Notes under the pieces: generated by a model | Told to the model about the DNA's origin: nothing | Database searches by the model: none | What the model saw: the letters and a program-made list of their open reading frames with translations, nothing else | Source of the DNA: Oegoconia quadripuncta | Lineage: Eukaryota; Arthropoda; Insecta; Lepidoptera; Autostichidae | DNA: 64,000 nucleotides | Reading direction: 5' to 3' | Assembly: GCA_949316235.1 (NCBI GenBank) | Contig: OX438750.1 | Location: forward strand, 16,246,865 to 16,310,864 | Program-made: the position numbers and the translations under genes | In this document: one piece after another, positions 40,249-50,664 of the stretch | Layout: each line of letters begins with the position of its first letter | How positions within the stretch are numbered: the first letter of the stretch is position 1

Positions 40249-40478
40249 GACGACCGATTGGGTGTAGTGTATAGTGACCCTGTCTGCAAAACGAATGTTA
40301 GCGGGTACGAATCCCGCTAGGGGTAAATGTTTGTGTGAACACGAATATTTATTCCCGAGTCATGGACGTTGATATAAAATATTTATATGTATATCCGTTA
40401 TCTAGTATCCATAGTGTAAAGCTTTGCTTAGTTTGGGGCTAGATTGTTATATATAAGTTAGAAATATTTATTTATTTA
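40249..40478 (+). repeat. SINE-D copy
   Basis: GACGACCGATTGGGTGTAGT starts the head. The B box is mutated (GGGTACGAATCC near 40305). The core CACGAATATTTATTCCCGAG and the tail GCTTAGTTTGGGGCTAGATT lead to AATATTTATTTATTT. Confidence 0.88.
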
Positions 40479-40627
40479 ATTTTAAGTTATAGTAATTGCA
40501 ATTGTGTAAATTTTATGTGCAATAATGCGTATACAAACTACTTTTTACTGAGTTCAGGACAATAGCTTGTACTTTTTTTAGTTTTTTTTACACTACAGGA
40601 TGAATATATTTCGTGTATTTCCTGTAT

Positions 40628-40868
40628 TTTTTTCTTTTATGATTGACTGGATTCGCGTTTGACCACAATCTCACCTCATGGAAAGTGACGATGTGGCCGA
40701 AGATGAAACTCGCGATCCCACTAAATGCCTATTCACTCTGCTTTTGAAGATCCCAAGGTTGTAGGATTCAGGAAGACTGACGCCGGAAAGGAGTTTATGC
40801 TTTGGCTATTCGGATGATGCATGAAGAATCGAACTTCTTAGTGCGAAGGTTCGGTATATTAACTATAT
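40628..40868 (-). mobile_element. LINE-K ORF2 C-terminus and 3' end
   Basis: On the minus strand PESYNLGIFKSRVNRHLVGS is followed by RVSSSATSSLSMR and a stop, near 40690-40790, then a short untranslated part and a poly-A tail (seen as T at 40625-40636). The nucleotides TCATCTTCGGCCACATCG and CACTTTCCATGAGGTGAGAT at its end are clearly related to the end of SINE-A. Confidence 0.8.
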
Positions 40869-41082
40869 AATAAATAAATATTTCGGACACTTACACCAAT
40901 CATGTGCCATGGGTACTAGATAACGAATAAACACACATAAATATTCATATAAACATCCATGACTCGTGAATCAATGTTCGTATTAGTCACACAAACATTT
41001 ACTCCTCGCAGGATTCGAACCAGCAACCGTTGGTTTCGCTGACAGGGTCACTATCCACTACACCGGCCACCAATCGGTCATC
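40869..41082 (-). repeat. SINE-D copy
   Basis: The minus-strand head is GATGACCGATTGGTGG with a small insertion (CCGGTG) before TAGTGGATAG. The B box is GGTTCGAATCC. The core is complete and the tail ends AATATTTATTTATT at the left, directly beside LINE-K. Confidence 0.88.
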
Positions 41083-41149
41083 CGAATTACAACTACTACA
41101 AATATACGGGTGGAATCCCTCCCCGCGCTAGTTTACTGGTGATTACTAC

Positions 41150-41266
41150 TGGAAGTACAACAATTTTCGGCTAAATTCGGCTATGGTTCCTTGGGCAAAA
41201 TCGTACGTAATCAAGTGTGGTGTCACCGGTTAATGGGGTACTCATTAATTCAAATTCACCCAGTAT
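41150..41266 (+). repeat. half of foldback family O
   Basis: ATTTTCGGCTAAATTCGGCT, ATGGTTCCTTGGGCAAAATC and ATTCAAATTCACCCAGTAT match the right arm of the complete element at 60262-60652. The left arm is missing. Confidence 0.7.
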
Positions 41267-43229
41267 AATTATTTCTGATCCATTAATTAGTTTGTCTTAT
41301 CGTGAGCAAAAGAACATAGATCAATCGCTATTCCACAAATTATTATAAACTCGCTTAAAAACCGTCACCTTTAGCTCAATACACACGCGCGTCACGTTCG
41401 CCGCTCATTTGGAGGCGTTCATCGATCGGAGACAAAGCCTCGCCAGGCCCCGATAAACGAATTAAGGAAATGGGAGATTTTTTATCTGGGCCGTGGGGTG
41501 GGGGAAGCGACACGCGTCGTAAAACGCAGCAATACTTTCTTATGCAAAGTCCCTCCGCGCCGATAATTAGGTGAAGCTGTAGATGTGTACGCGGCTTTAT
41601 GTTGGAGTGTGTGCGTTTTGTTTTTAATTTTAGGGTGATGGCTGGTTGGTGAATTAGGAGTTTGGGAGCTTGGAGGTCGTTGACTTCATTGCCGTTTGTT
41701 TTTTTATGTTTATTAGTGTGTTCTAGGTACATACGTGACGCTGGAAAAATTTGTAGGAATTGTAATCAGGAGAGACATACAGGTATATGAAAACATAAAT
41801 TTTTACAATTTTCAATCAGGCTTTACCATTCCCAAACTAACCATAGTCTTTAACACATTTACACCCATAACTACATACATACACACATAACCACATGCTC
41901 CAAAACTAATGCATTACAAGAATTACCCGCACGCATACAACCTGCCCTGAAACACAGGTAACCCCTAGTTCAGGAGATCTTTCTCTCAATTTTTTCCTGT
42001 ACTCCAAGACCTAGATTTAAAATTAGAATTGAGTGAAATAAACGTTTCTATTATTTATTAATTCCATGTTCTTCTTTAAATGTAACAGCATTGTTTTACC
42101 AGCCCGCGTTCCAGGTGACTCAATTCGGCCCTTTTTTCATTAATCAGTGTCCAGGTATTTTGTTTAGATACATTACTCTTTAAATAAACAGCTGAAACAG
42201 AATAAAGCTGCATGCATGATGCAGTCCTGCATAATGAGCCGACTGTATACTCATTTTTACATTTAAACACTTCCCTGGGTGGAACGTTGTATCCTTTTCA
42301 CATGGACATTTTGGTGCCAATATGACACGCAAAATCGTGAAGCGCTCCACATTTTTCTCAAAACACCCAAATAAGATATCAAGCACTTAATCATGTCAGA
42401 AAGCATCCACTTTACAAGACTCTGAAGATACAATCTAATGACCCGATTTTGACGTGACCAGATGGTATCAATGAATTCTCTGCTAGAAGAGAACACTGAC
42501 CAGCAAAATTTGTAATTGAAATAGATCCATGTATGCTACACCACTGATTGCATCAGAGAACGGTAAGGAAACATAACAAAGCATAAACCTTGGACATTTA
42601 AACGATTCATTGGTCGCCGTATAATAAATGTGAGAATTCGATTCATGAAGCTAAAAGAGCTAAAAAGCTAAACCAGCCACCTACTTAAAAATCTAAGGCC
42701 CGAACTCGCGCCTTCCACATCTGTGCCATGCCAAGATTACTAAATAGTTACTTTGTGCCATGCTGATAATATTGAACCGAGCCGACGTGAATATCAGTTT
42801 CAATGTCATAATTGTCACCAGAAAATTAGTTCGTAAGTCATATATTTTTGTCCGTTGTCACCTTTTGGTTGACAGCCTACACTCAACTAATGGTATGAGA
42901 CAATATAAACAGACCATATACACTTTTGTCTAAGAATATTATTAAGCACTTTGTGATACAACTTTACCTTACTTTCACTTTTAATTTGATTTTCTGAATT
43001 ACAATTTTATAAGTAAAATAAATGATTCATTATTTTTATCATTTTAATATTTGGCGATATTACACCACCAGATCGATGTAGATATTACAGAAATTACAAT
43101 CGTTCACCAATGAGCGAGCGGGCGATGTCTGTCTTCGCGGTGCACATGTCGTTCACCACCAACGCCGACCGCAACCACTTGATACTTCAGAAAATCATAA
43201 AGCGATTAGCCGATGACGAAGTAGAAACA
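41267..43229. other. long unassigned stretch; GC-rich part at 41380-41600
   Basis: The GC-rich part (GGGCCGTGGGGTGGGGGAAG, CGACACGCGTCGT) is not repeated here. A minus frame of 118 codons (41376-41732) crosses it but shows no family. Minus frames between 42076 and 42496 overlap in different registers; together they look like a decayed coding relic, which I cannot name. Confidence 0.35.
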
Positions 43230-43340
43230 CAAGAGCTGACATCTCCCTCGCTCCTTGCGTAAGCTTTTGCATTCAACGAGGAAACGCCGCCAGCGTTATG
43301 GGTAGGTAATTTTTTACACTTGTTTTAGTTGTCCAATTTT
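43230..43340 (+). mobile_element. LINE-M coding tail
   Basis: Near 43280-43318 the plus strand encodes IQRGNAASVMGR and a stop. The same block is at 29415-29475. The region upstream to about 43100 is open-ish but not assignable. Confidence 0.55.
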
Positions 43341-44278
43341 TTTTGCCTAAAACATATTTTTAAATTAAAAAAAAATCTTAAAAGAATATTAATGGTGTTG
43401 TATCAGTTAGATAATAAGGATGTTTATTTTTTATTCCCTAAGAGATATGGGGTTTTAAATATAGTCTGCGAATTTTAAATATCCACCTGAATAACCATTA
43501 AGTTATTTAACATTGTTTTTTTTCTAGTTTTTTGTGTCAGTGAACACGCTTGTACCCTTACGCTAACCTATTATATTTCTATTCCGAGATAAGTGTTCCT
43601 GACCTACTCTAGAACCTTGTCAGCGTGAACTTTAATATAGAATCATAAAAATTTAATTTCAGTATACCAAATTATGACTAACACAATAATGCTCCGAAAC
43701 TTCCGATTCCTAAACACTATATTGTTTACATCGACCCACGGTAGCAGTTATCGTTAACCATAATAAAACCTGAACATATAACACATAACAACCTATTTTA
43801 TAATAATACCAATCCTATTAAAAAGATAAGTATAAAAATATAGAATAATTACTAATTAATGACCACCGCGTCTTATAAGTATCAAATCCTTTCGTCTCCA
43901 GCTTACACTTTTAATTTTCCCTCCTTAAAAAAGGGAGGCGGCCGTGTTTTCGGCGGCCCCGTGTGTGGAGGGTGGAGGGTCTCCCCGGGGTGGCCGGTAA
44001 TCAAGGCACGCAATCTTCGGCGAACCCTTAAAAACTTTAAAACTCATCGCCGCCTTGCGCCATCCCGTATACACACACATACATGTGCACGTGTATTAAT
44101 GTAATTTTATTTTTGAAGTGGCGTGTTGTTTTTATTGGTTGTAGGTTTTATGTTACGCAACGAGGAAAGACTGGAAAGTTATGCAATGATTTTGATACTT
44201 TTGATACTTGTTGTTGATACTTCTCGATGAATTAGAAAAATGATTACTAAATATAGTTACTGTTCGATTTCGCAATCC
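43341..44278. other. unassigned; GC-rich part at 43920-44045
   Basis: GGGAGGCGGCCGTGTTTTCG and CTCCCCGGGGTGGCCGG stand out from the AT-rich sequence on either side. The 81-codon plus frame at 43859-44104 crosses this region without a recognisable domain. Confidence 0.35.
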
Positions 44279-44481
44279 CTGTTCGATTTCGATTAGCTAG
44301 GATCGATGACCACTGTAATGGTATTTTAATAGTGGTCCCCGTGGTTTTCAATTGAAGTTAGTCGCAGGGGCTTCTCTCAGTGAGAGAAGGTTGTGCACCT
44401 ATAATGTGACCACAATATACTATTCTTATTAGAATGCCATTACATAGTGGTCACCCATCCTAGCTAATCGAAATGGAACAG
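44279..44481. mobile_element. 203-bp foldback related to the 5S-derived repeat
   Basis: The left arm CTGTTCGATTTCGATTAGCT and the right arm, read inverted as CTGTTCCATTTCGATTAGCT, continue with AGGATGGGTGACCACT-like sequence (AGGATCGATGACCACT on the left). GGATGGGTGACC is the 5S rRNA word. The intervening 5S part found at 59087-59192 is absent. The centre has an 8-bp stem, CTTCTCTC-AGT-GAGAGAAG. Confidence 0.72.
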
Positions 44482-44616
44482 CGATTTACCATAATTTACT
44501 TTTAAGGCACATTTACGAGTACATTTAGTAATAGAACGCAAGCGAGCTAAACGGCACATTTTTGGCGATCGCACGCAAAATGCTACTTAATGTGAATTAA
44601 ATTTTCTCGGAAAAGT

Positions 44617-44717
44617 AGTGACCCTGTCAGCGAAACCAACGGTTGCGGGTTCGAATCCCGTGAGGGGTAAATATTTGTGTGATGAATACGAGTATTATTG
44701 TTGTTTATATAAATATA
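44617..44717 (+). repeat. SINE-D fragment
   Basis: It begins at TAGTGACCCTGTCAGCGAAA, so the A box is lost, while the B box GGTTCGAATCC is intact near 44649. It continues to TGTGTGATGAATACGAGTAT and then stops at the start of the next foldback. Confidence 0.85.
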
Positions 44718-44875
44718 AAGAGCGTCGGTGGCTCAGCGGTTAAGACGGGACTCCCAATTTCCACATAAGTAATTAAATTAAATTTAAATACTCATTGGTA
44801 CATGGTCTGCCTGGGAATTGAACCCGGACATCCCAAACCTTGTGTCTTAACTGTTGAGCCACCGACGCTCTTTTA
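44718..44875. repeat. foldback of two tRNA-like SINE heads (R)
   Basis: AAAGAGCGTCGGTGGCTCAG on the plus strand at 44718 is repeated in inverted form at 44847-44873 (minus: AAAAGAGCGTCGGTGGCTCA). The minus-strand copy continues with CAGTTAAGACACAAGG and GGGTTCAATTCCCAGG, giving both A-box-like and B-box-like parts. The plus copy lacks a B box. The heads resemble that of SINE-I. Confidence 0.75.
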
Positions 44876-45446
44876 GAGGACCAACTGACAGGCCGGAAAT
44901 ATTGGAATGAAAATTTAAGGACTGGCCACACCAGGTTAAAAATCATCTTTTGTCATATACGAGTACTCTTACGTCATACAAGTCAACAACAAAAGCGTTT
45001 GTAGCTTTATAATAAGTTAGACAGTGGATATAGTTACTTACATGCTTGTACATGTATTATAATGATGTGATTTGAACTACAAGGTATATATAATCGATTT
45101 TTAAAATTACTGCTGACAACAGTTTGCGTAATCTGTCCTTCGTTGATACTTACAATATAAACGTTGCGTGCCATTTATAGGCCATAAAGAGTAGGCCTCT
45201 TTCGAATTTTATCCATTAAGATGCGCGTGGGATAAATATTTCTTTTTTTTAGAAGTCCGACCGCCCCTATTTTCCAGTTGCCACGATGAATTATCAAAGC
45301 AAATTTCTGAAGCTGTTAAGACTTGTATTGACAGCATTAAGTATTCCCTGTAATCATTTTATTTCAGTTGTAATACACCATTAAACAGTTTATCTAGACC
45401 TGATCTGGACAGATGTCCAGTATTACTTAGACTTAGACTTAGTAGT
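44876..45446. other. unassigned stretch
   Basis: ACTTAGACTTAGACTTAG just before the hairpin at 45426-45443 is a short tandem of ACTTAG. The remainder is AT-rich with no open frame over 60 codons. Confidence 0.35.
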
Positions 45447-45508
45447 ACTTAGACGGTTATTCACATTATCTATCTAGATAGATAGATAATGTGAATAACC
45501 GTCTAAGT
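45447..45508. repeat. perfect hairpin with 29-bp arms
   Basis: The left arm (45447-45475) starts ACTTAGACGGTTATTCAC and the right arm (45480-45508) is its exact reverse complement. The four-base loop is AGAT. I find no mismatch. It lies 15 bases before the tandem array. Confidence 0.95.
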
Positions 45509-45522
45509 AAGCGGAAAATACG

Positions 45523-46100
45523 ATATCGGAAAGCTCACGAAGGAACTCGGTCCGTGATATTCTAGTTCGACATCGAATGTCGAGTTTGACATTTATATTA
45601 ACAGAAAGTTTCCGAAGGAACTCGGTCCGTGACATTCTGATACGATATTGAATGTGAAGTTAACTTGTCTCTCTGACATATTATATCGAATGAAAACAAC
45701 AATCAGAAAGTTTCCGAAAGAGCTCGGTCCGTGACATTCTAATGCGATATCGAACGTCGAATTTGACATAGGTCTATTATATTATATCGAATTAAACCAA
45801 ATATCGAAAAGTTTCCTCATGAACTCAGTCCGTGAAATTCCAATTCAATTTCGAATTTACAGTGTGACATTTCTATTTGGAAGATTATTATATTTATAAT
45901 ACAATTAAAATAAATATAGGAAAGTTTCCGAGGGAACACGAATCGTGACACTCCAATGCGATTTCGACAGATAGTATGAAATTTAAACAAATATCGGATA
46001 GTTTCCGAAAGAACTCGATACGTGACAATCTAATTCGTTATCGAATGTCAAGTTCGACGTTTCTATTCCGAAGATTATAATTAATTTGAAACGACTTCGA
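45523..46100. repeat. diverged tandem array, six units of about 75-115 bp
   Basis: Units start near 45523, 45601, 45701, 45801, 45915 and 45991. Each contains GGAAAGTTTCCGAAAGAACT (or close variants), then CGGTCCGTGACATTCTAAT, a TATCGAATGTCGAGTTTGAC segment and an AT-rich spacer. Spacing varies because of insertions and deletions in the spacer. The minus frame 45983-46189 is incidental. I do not recognise the family. Confidence 0.85.
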
Positions 46101-46257
46101 TTGTACAGTCCGAAACAGATAAAGTTCTCAGCCGTTGGATTATTAATGAACTCGGTAATAAAATAAAAACTGAACAAAAAATTATCCAAAAACGTTGATG
46201 ATTTCCTGAGAAAACTTACTTAGTATTATGGAGTCCTGTAAAGGTTTTGTTTCAAAC

Positions 46258-46445
46258 TGTACCTACTTCATCATCATCACCATCACATCAGCCGAAAGGC
46301 GTCCACTGCTGGACGACGGCCTCCCCCAAGAATCTCCACAACGATAGGTCCTGCACTGCCTGCATCCAGCGGCTTCCCGCGATCTTTACCAAATCGTCGG
46401 TTCACCTCGTGGGGGCCTGCCCACGCTGCGTCTTGCGTACCTACT
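46258..46445 (-). mobile_element. LINE-J C-terminus
   Basis: Minus-strand translation gives DDLVKIAGSRWMQAVQDLSL, then WRFLGEAVVQQWTPFG and a stop, with a GTGATGATGATGA tail. This is the clearest example of the LINE-J last residues. The plus frame at 46247-46462 is its shadow. Confidence 0.82.
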
Positions 46446-46704
46446 TATATTTATGCAAATGACCACATGTAAATTCTGACCAGAAGTCAGACTGTGCCGG
46501 TTTCTCCAGGACAACACTTATGGCATCGACTTCAGCCACCCCACTGTTTCAAGCTTCATGATGTAAAAGGTAAATAAGACGCATCGATTAGCACGCCCCT
46601 CAAAACCACAGAATTGACCAAAAGAGGGCATAATCCGTTTAATGGCGCCCTCATTGAATAAATTAAAATTTCTTTTTAAATACAACATCAATCGACGAAC
46701 GGAC

Positions 46705-46973
46705 GAGGACTACCTGTTTGGTGTAGTGGTTAGAAACTCTGCTGCTATACCAAAAGGTCGCGGGTTCGAATCCCGCTAGGTGCATATGTTTGTATGATGA
46801 ATACAGACATGTGTTCCCGAGTTATGGATGTTTTTCATTTATATATGTATTTATTTACAAAAAAAAAATGTATTTGTGTAGTTTATCAACCATCTGGTAT
46901 CTATAATACAAGCCTAGTTGCTTAGTGTGGAACTAGATGGCGCTGTGTGTATGTGCAAAGATAAAAAAAAAAC
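46705..46973 (+). repeat. SINE-C copy, full length
   Basis: CCTGTTTGGTGTAGTGGTTA is an unspoiled A box region and the B box GGTTCGAATCC is at about 46763. The body includes GTGTGGAACTAGATGGCGCT. It ends in a run of A after AAAGAT instead of the usual ATTTATTTATT. Confidence 0.92.
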
Positions 46974-47229
46974 AAAAATATTGCTCTGTGTGAGTACAGA
47001 TCAGCACTCGAAGAGCCTCATAGCTAAGTATAAATAATACCTAAATAGCTTCAATTACAGTTATTTTCGAGGATTTAACTTATTGATAAAAGCTACCACA
47101 TTTTTTTATAATCATGAATTGTGGAAAATAGCCACCATCAAAGCTATTTACATATTTTTAACAAGCTTTTATTAGCTTCACTTGTAACTATGACTCAAAT
47201 CTTGAAAGTTAACTTAAACTTACTTCTTT

Positions 47230-47470
47230 TTGTCGTATCGAGACGAAACTTTGTATGTATGTAATTCTGATGACAATACTATAAGTTGGTATCTTGGAGC
47301 TGATCTGATGATGGAGCCAGGACGTGGACTGTGAAACTCTTCAGTGGCTACTAGTAAACCCCTCGAGTTTGGGCTCATATGATTCGTTTTGACGAGGCCC
47401 ATATAATACGCTTGGTGTCGACGATCTGATGATGGAGCCAGGAGATGGGTGTTGGAAATATAGCGTGTTT
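47230..47470 (+). repeat. dispersed repeat S with an internal direct repeat
   Basis: GATCTGATGATGGAGCCAGG occurs at about 47301 and again at about 47425, each after a TTGGAGCT- or TCGAC-type lead. It resembles a lepidopteran repeat that often carries this phrase. I cannot classify it. Confidence 0.5.
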
Positions 47471-48186
47471 TTTTTTGTTTTTTAAACTACATATTTTTTT
47501 TATAATTAGCGTTTAGGCTTCACGAGTGGAGATCAGCGCGATTTTTTTTATTTATTCTGTATTTTATTTTAATTTCTTCTTTACATAGAATCAACAGCAT
47601 TATTGCAGAAATTATATTATAGTAAACTAATACCAAACTTATGCCAATTAGTGATTCTTATTATGTTACCGATGGTTGTCGTTATAATTGAGTGGGTAAC
47701 GTTTTAATTATATTACAAGAAAATTGGTACTTTTACATTATTGTTATTAAATAGGTATTGATAAAACACACACACAGTAATATATGAGTCGTATTTAAAA
47801 AGAAATCTTAATTGAGATCCCCACTGAACAAAATATATCTTAATCACTATAAAAACGTAATATAAAAATCTACTCAACAAAATACCCAATAAAATGAGAC
47901 ATCGCCGAATAGTTCATTAACATTTGCATGTATGTGTGCATTAGCAACGTGTGCGCAAACATGGGGGGTTTTCATTTTTCGGGGGTTCTTTAATGAATGA
48001 CACTTCTTCGCATCGATTTTAGCGTTTCTGAGGGTTACTCTTTTGTTTTGTTATATCGATTTAGTTTTTTATAGGGAGTTTGTCACAGTGTATTAGGATA
48101 TAGTAAGTCAATTGACTTTCGAGGCTCTCGTTACCTACATAAGGTCTTAATTTATTAGTCCCGATCCATTGCACACGTAATTGTGT
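47471..48186. other. unassigned stretch
   Basis: CATTTGCATGTATGTGTGCATTAG and GGGGGGTTTTCATTTTTCGGGGG near 47930-47985 form a non-repetitive, less AT-rich part. No coding or repeated feature is seen. Confidence 0.3.
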
Positions 48187-48240
48187 CATCATCATCATAT
48201 CAGTCGAAAGACGTCCACTGCTGGACAAAGTCCACAATTG
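48187..48240 (-). mobile_element. LINE-J terminus scrap
   Basis: TCATCATCATATCAGTCGAA and GACGTCCACTGCTGGACAAA are the inverted final codons and tail of LINE-J, as at 46258. Confidence 0.7.
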
Positions 48241-49154
48241 TGTAGGTCTAAAGTATTCCAAATAACAATATTGGATATAAAAATAATAATAAAAAAACAC
48301 CAAAGCATTAAGCGAATACCGCATTGTTCGCGATTCAGTATTTTTTTTAAATAAAATTGTTATTTATAAATTAGGTTCTTACATAGATAATGTGATCTTA
48401 CATAGTTCTTACATAGTTCGTGCATGCAGGGTAAACATAAGTTCGTTACATTGAGCGGAAACAGATTTTTTTTTTAGAAAAAGTATGTGTTGGATTCTTA
48501 GTTCTAGAGTTTCGTACAGGATTTTGAATTATTTGCCACAATACATAACTGACTACCTCTTACCATTACTGTTATTATGGAGAGCACTCTGACTGACAGA
48601 CAGACTTCATGTTAAGTAAAAGACCTCCATTTGGAACAATCACACACGCAAACCTGAGAACTTTTTTTTAATATATAGTGCATTTATCACCATTGCTTTA
48701 CATAACCCAATAATAACATCAGACATACATGTTATGACTAACTAAGGCTTGTAAACTTTACTTCTGATTTTTCTTCCTTTAATAGATATCGAACGTGTAA
48801 ACCTTATCTATGGCAAAGAGTTCACAGATTTCGAGTGTTCCGCGTCAAATTATACTACTGCTTATCGTTTGACTACTGCATCGTTCTCAACGAATGAGCA
48901 CGCATACATGATTATGCTTAAACTCTTGCATGCGTTCGCATGTATTTGCATGGGGGACAGTGAACTTTGGAAAATAATCGCTCGGTCATCGATTTTTGGT
49001 GAAGCTCACTATTTAATTTGAGGGTTATTGCACCTTTGTTTAATTAAAATTGGTGGGACGTTTGTGATTGTTTTAGTAACGGACCAGAAATAAAAATAGA
49101 TATAGATATATATTTCTTGGACACCACACTATTCCTTACAGCACAATTCAGAAA
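48241..49154. other. unassigned stretch
   Basis: CGCATGTATTTGCATGGGGG near 48930-48955 resembles the ATTTGCATGTATG phrase at 47929-47941, but the similarity does not extend. No open frame over 60 codons occurs after 48324. Confidence 0.3.
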
Positions 49155-49246
49155 ACATGGAGATTTTGTAATCTGGTGAGTGTGTTGTGAAAAATGGACC
49201 CTATCTCAGTATATGCTGCAGCAATTGCTATAGCGCTGGTTTTCAG
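49155..49246 (+). repeat. repeat N, copy 2 (coding-like)
   Basis: AAAATGGACCCTATCTCAGT and TATGCTGCAGCAATTGC match 38985-39086. The shared frame stays open, and most differences leave hydrophobic residues hydrophobic. No longer coding region can be followed on either side. Confidence 0.55.
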
Positions 49247-49257
49247 AATAATAACAG

Positions 49258-49885
49258 TGCAAGGCCATGACCTTTATCCCAAATAGAGTGGTTAGAGATG
49301 TAACGAGACGCCATGCGACTTGTTGGTTCTCTTTTTGCAGTATTCTCCTTGTTTGTGTCTTTTTCGGTTAAGTCATAATATTTTAAATTCAAAATTTGAA
49401 CTCTGCCTGTTCTTTCTTTCTCTCTCTATCTTTCTGTGTATATTTTGTTTAATTAGTTGATAATTTACCGTTACAAAGACTGGACGTATACTTTTCTATT
49501 AATATTGTTTGAACTACAAAACGAAAATAAATTCTGTTTATTCCTTTTAACCAGTATAAAAGTTATTTTGTGTACGTGTGTAATTGTTTGTGAACGTGAT
49601 ACCTTTTTAATATAGTTGTCACTGACAACGACTCAAACATCCGGCTTATCCTCATCTCTCTACATACTGTGGCCTACTCCTGGACATCTACAGCATCAGT
49701 CTGCTAGTAGTGCTTCAGAGATATCCCAAACATATGCGTTTAGGTGTTACAAACATTAAAAGTTTAATGTTTGTAACAACATCCATGGTTCACTTTTCGA
49801 AATATACCGAAATGCACACATGACCAGAGGTGACCGTTGAAACGTGCAAGTCTATAGATGTTTTTTATTGATCTCATAGTCGCCT
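49258..49885 (+). repeat. repeat F with a 400-bp interruption
   Basis: The first part ends GTGGTTAGAGAT at 49302 and the family resumes AGAGATATCCCAAACATATG at about 49706. Compared with 62425-62665, where GGTCAGAGATATCCCAAACA is continuous, the intervening 400 bp is extra. AGAGAT is present at both edges. The interruption has no poly-A tail or inverted ends that I can see. Confidence 0.6.
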
Positions 49886-50059
49886 TTTATAAGCATTTAA
49901 AAACCACACACCCGATTGCAAAAAAGTAGTAACCAAAAAACTATTAGGTACTACATCTTCAAAATCCATCAAGCCCGTAGACCACCAATTTAAATTGAAA
50001 TATTTAGGAATGATTCTTTATAAGCACAACGGGTTATTGCACAATGATTGGTTTAGCGT

Positions 50060-50155
50060 GGCCTTATATGGAAATGCCACTAGTGTACACTGGTCACCCA
50101 TCTCAGGTCTGACCGCGCAACAAGTAGCATAACTTAGCTAATCAGAATCGGAATC
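50060..50155 (-). repeat. 5S rRNA-derived repeat, copy 2
   Basis: On the minus strand GATTAGCTAAGTTATGCTAC, GCGCGGTCAGACCTGAG and ATGGGTGACCAGTG follow the 5S order GATCACCGAAGUUAAGCAAC...GGUCAGUACUUGGAUGGGUGACC. Divergence is greater than in copies 1 and 3. Confidence 0.65.
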
Positions 50156-50664
50156 GAATTTATGTGAAGAGTGTTATTTTTGTATTTACTTGTAAATTAG
50201 CTTCAACTGTGTGATCCACACAGCTGATGTTATACTACCTCAGTCATATTGTAAATCAGCCTTCTTCGATTTCTATTTATTGGAATATATTATCACTATT
50301 GTGTCAGGCTCAGAACGTCCACGGTTGTACCCAGTCCTCCCCCATTTCCAGCGCGACCAGTTGGAAGCGGATACACTAGAGTATGTGTGTGCTACAGCCG
50401 TACAAATGGGTCATAGCTCAATGTGTATAATTGTTCAGAGAGCAAAATACTAATATTATGTACTTAATATAAATAGGTATTATATTTTCAAATTATTGGG
50501 GATTTATATTTCATCGTGAATTTGTCGCTGAACTCAGAATATCATGAAGAAAAGTGAGTCGAGGACATATACCTGGGTTGATCCCTAAAATGCGACATAT
50601 TTTTTGATAATACACAATTAATACGTAGAGCTTCTTCTAGAATATATGAGGTTCAATTATTTTC
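50156..50664. other. unassigned stretch
   Basis: The 80-codon plus frame at 50211-50453 shows no domain. Nothing recurs elsewhere in the window. Confidence 0.3.
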
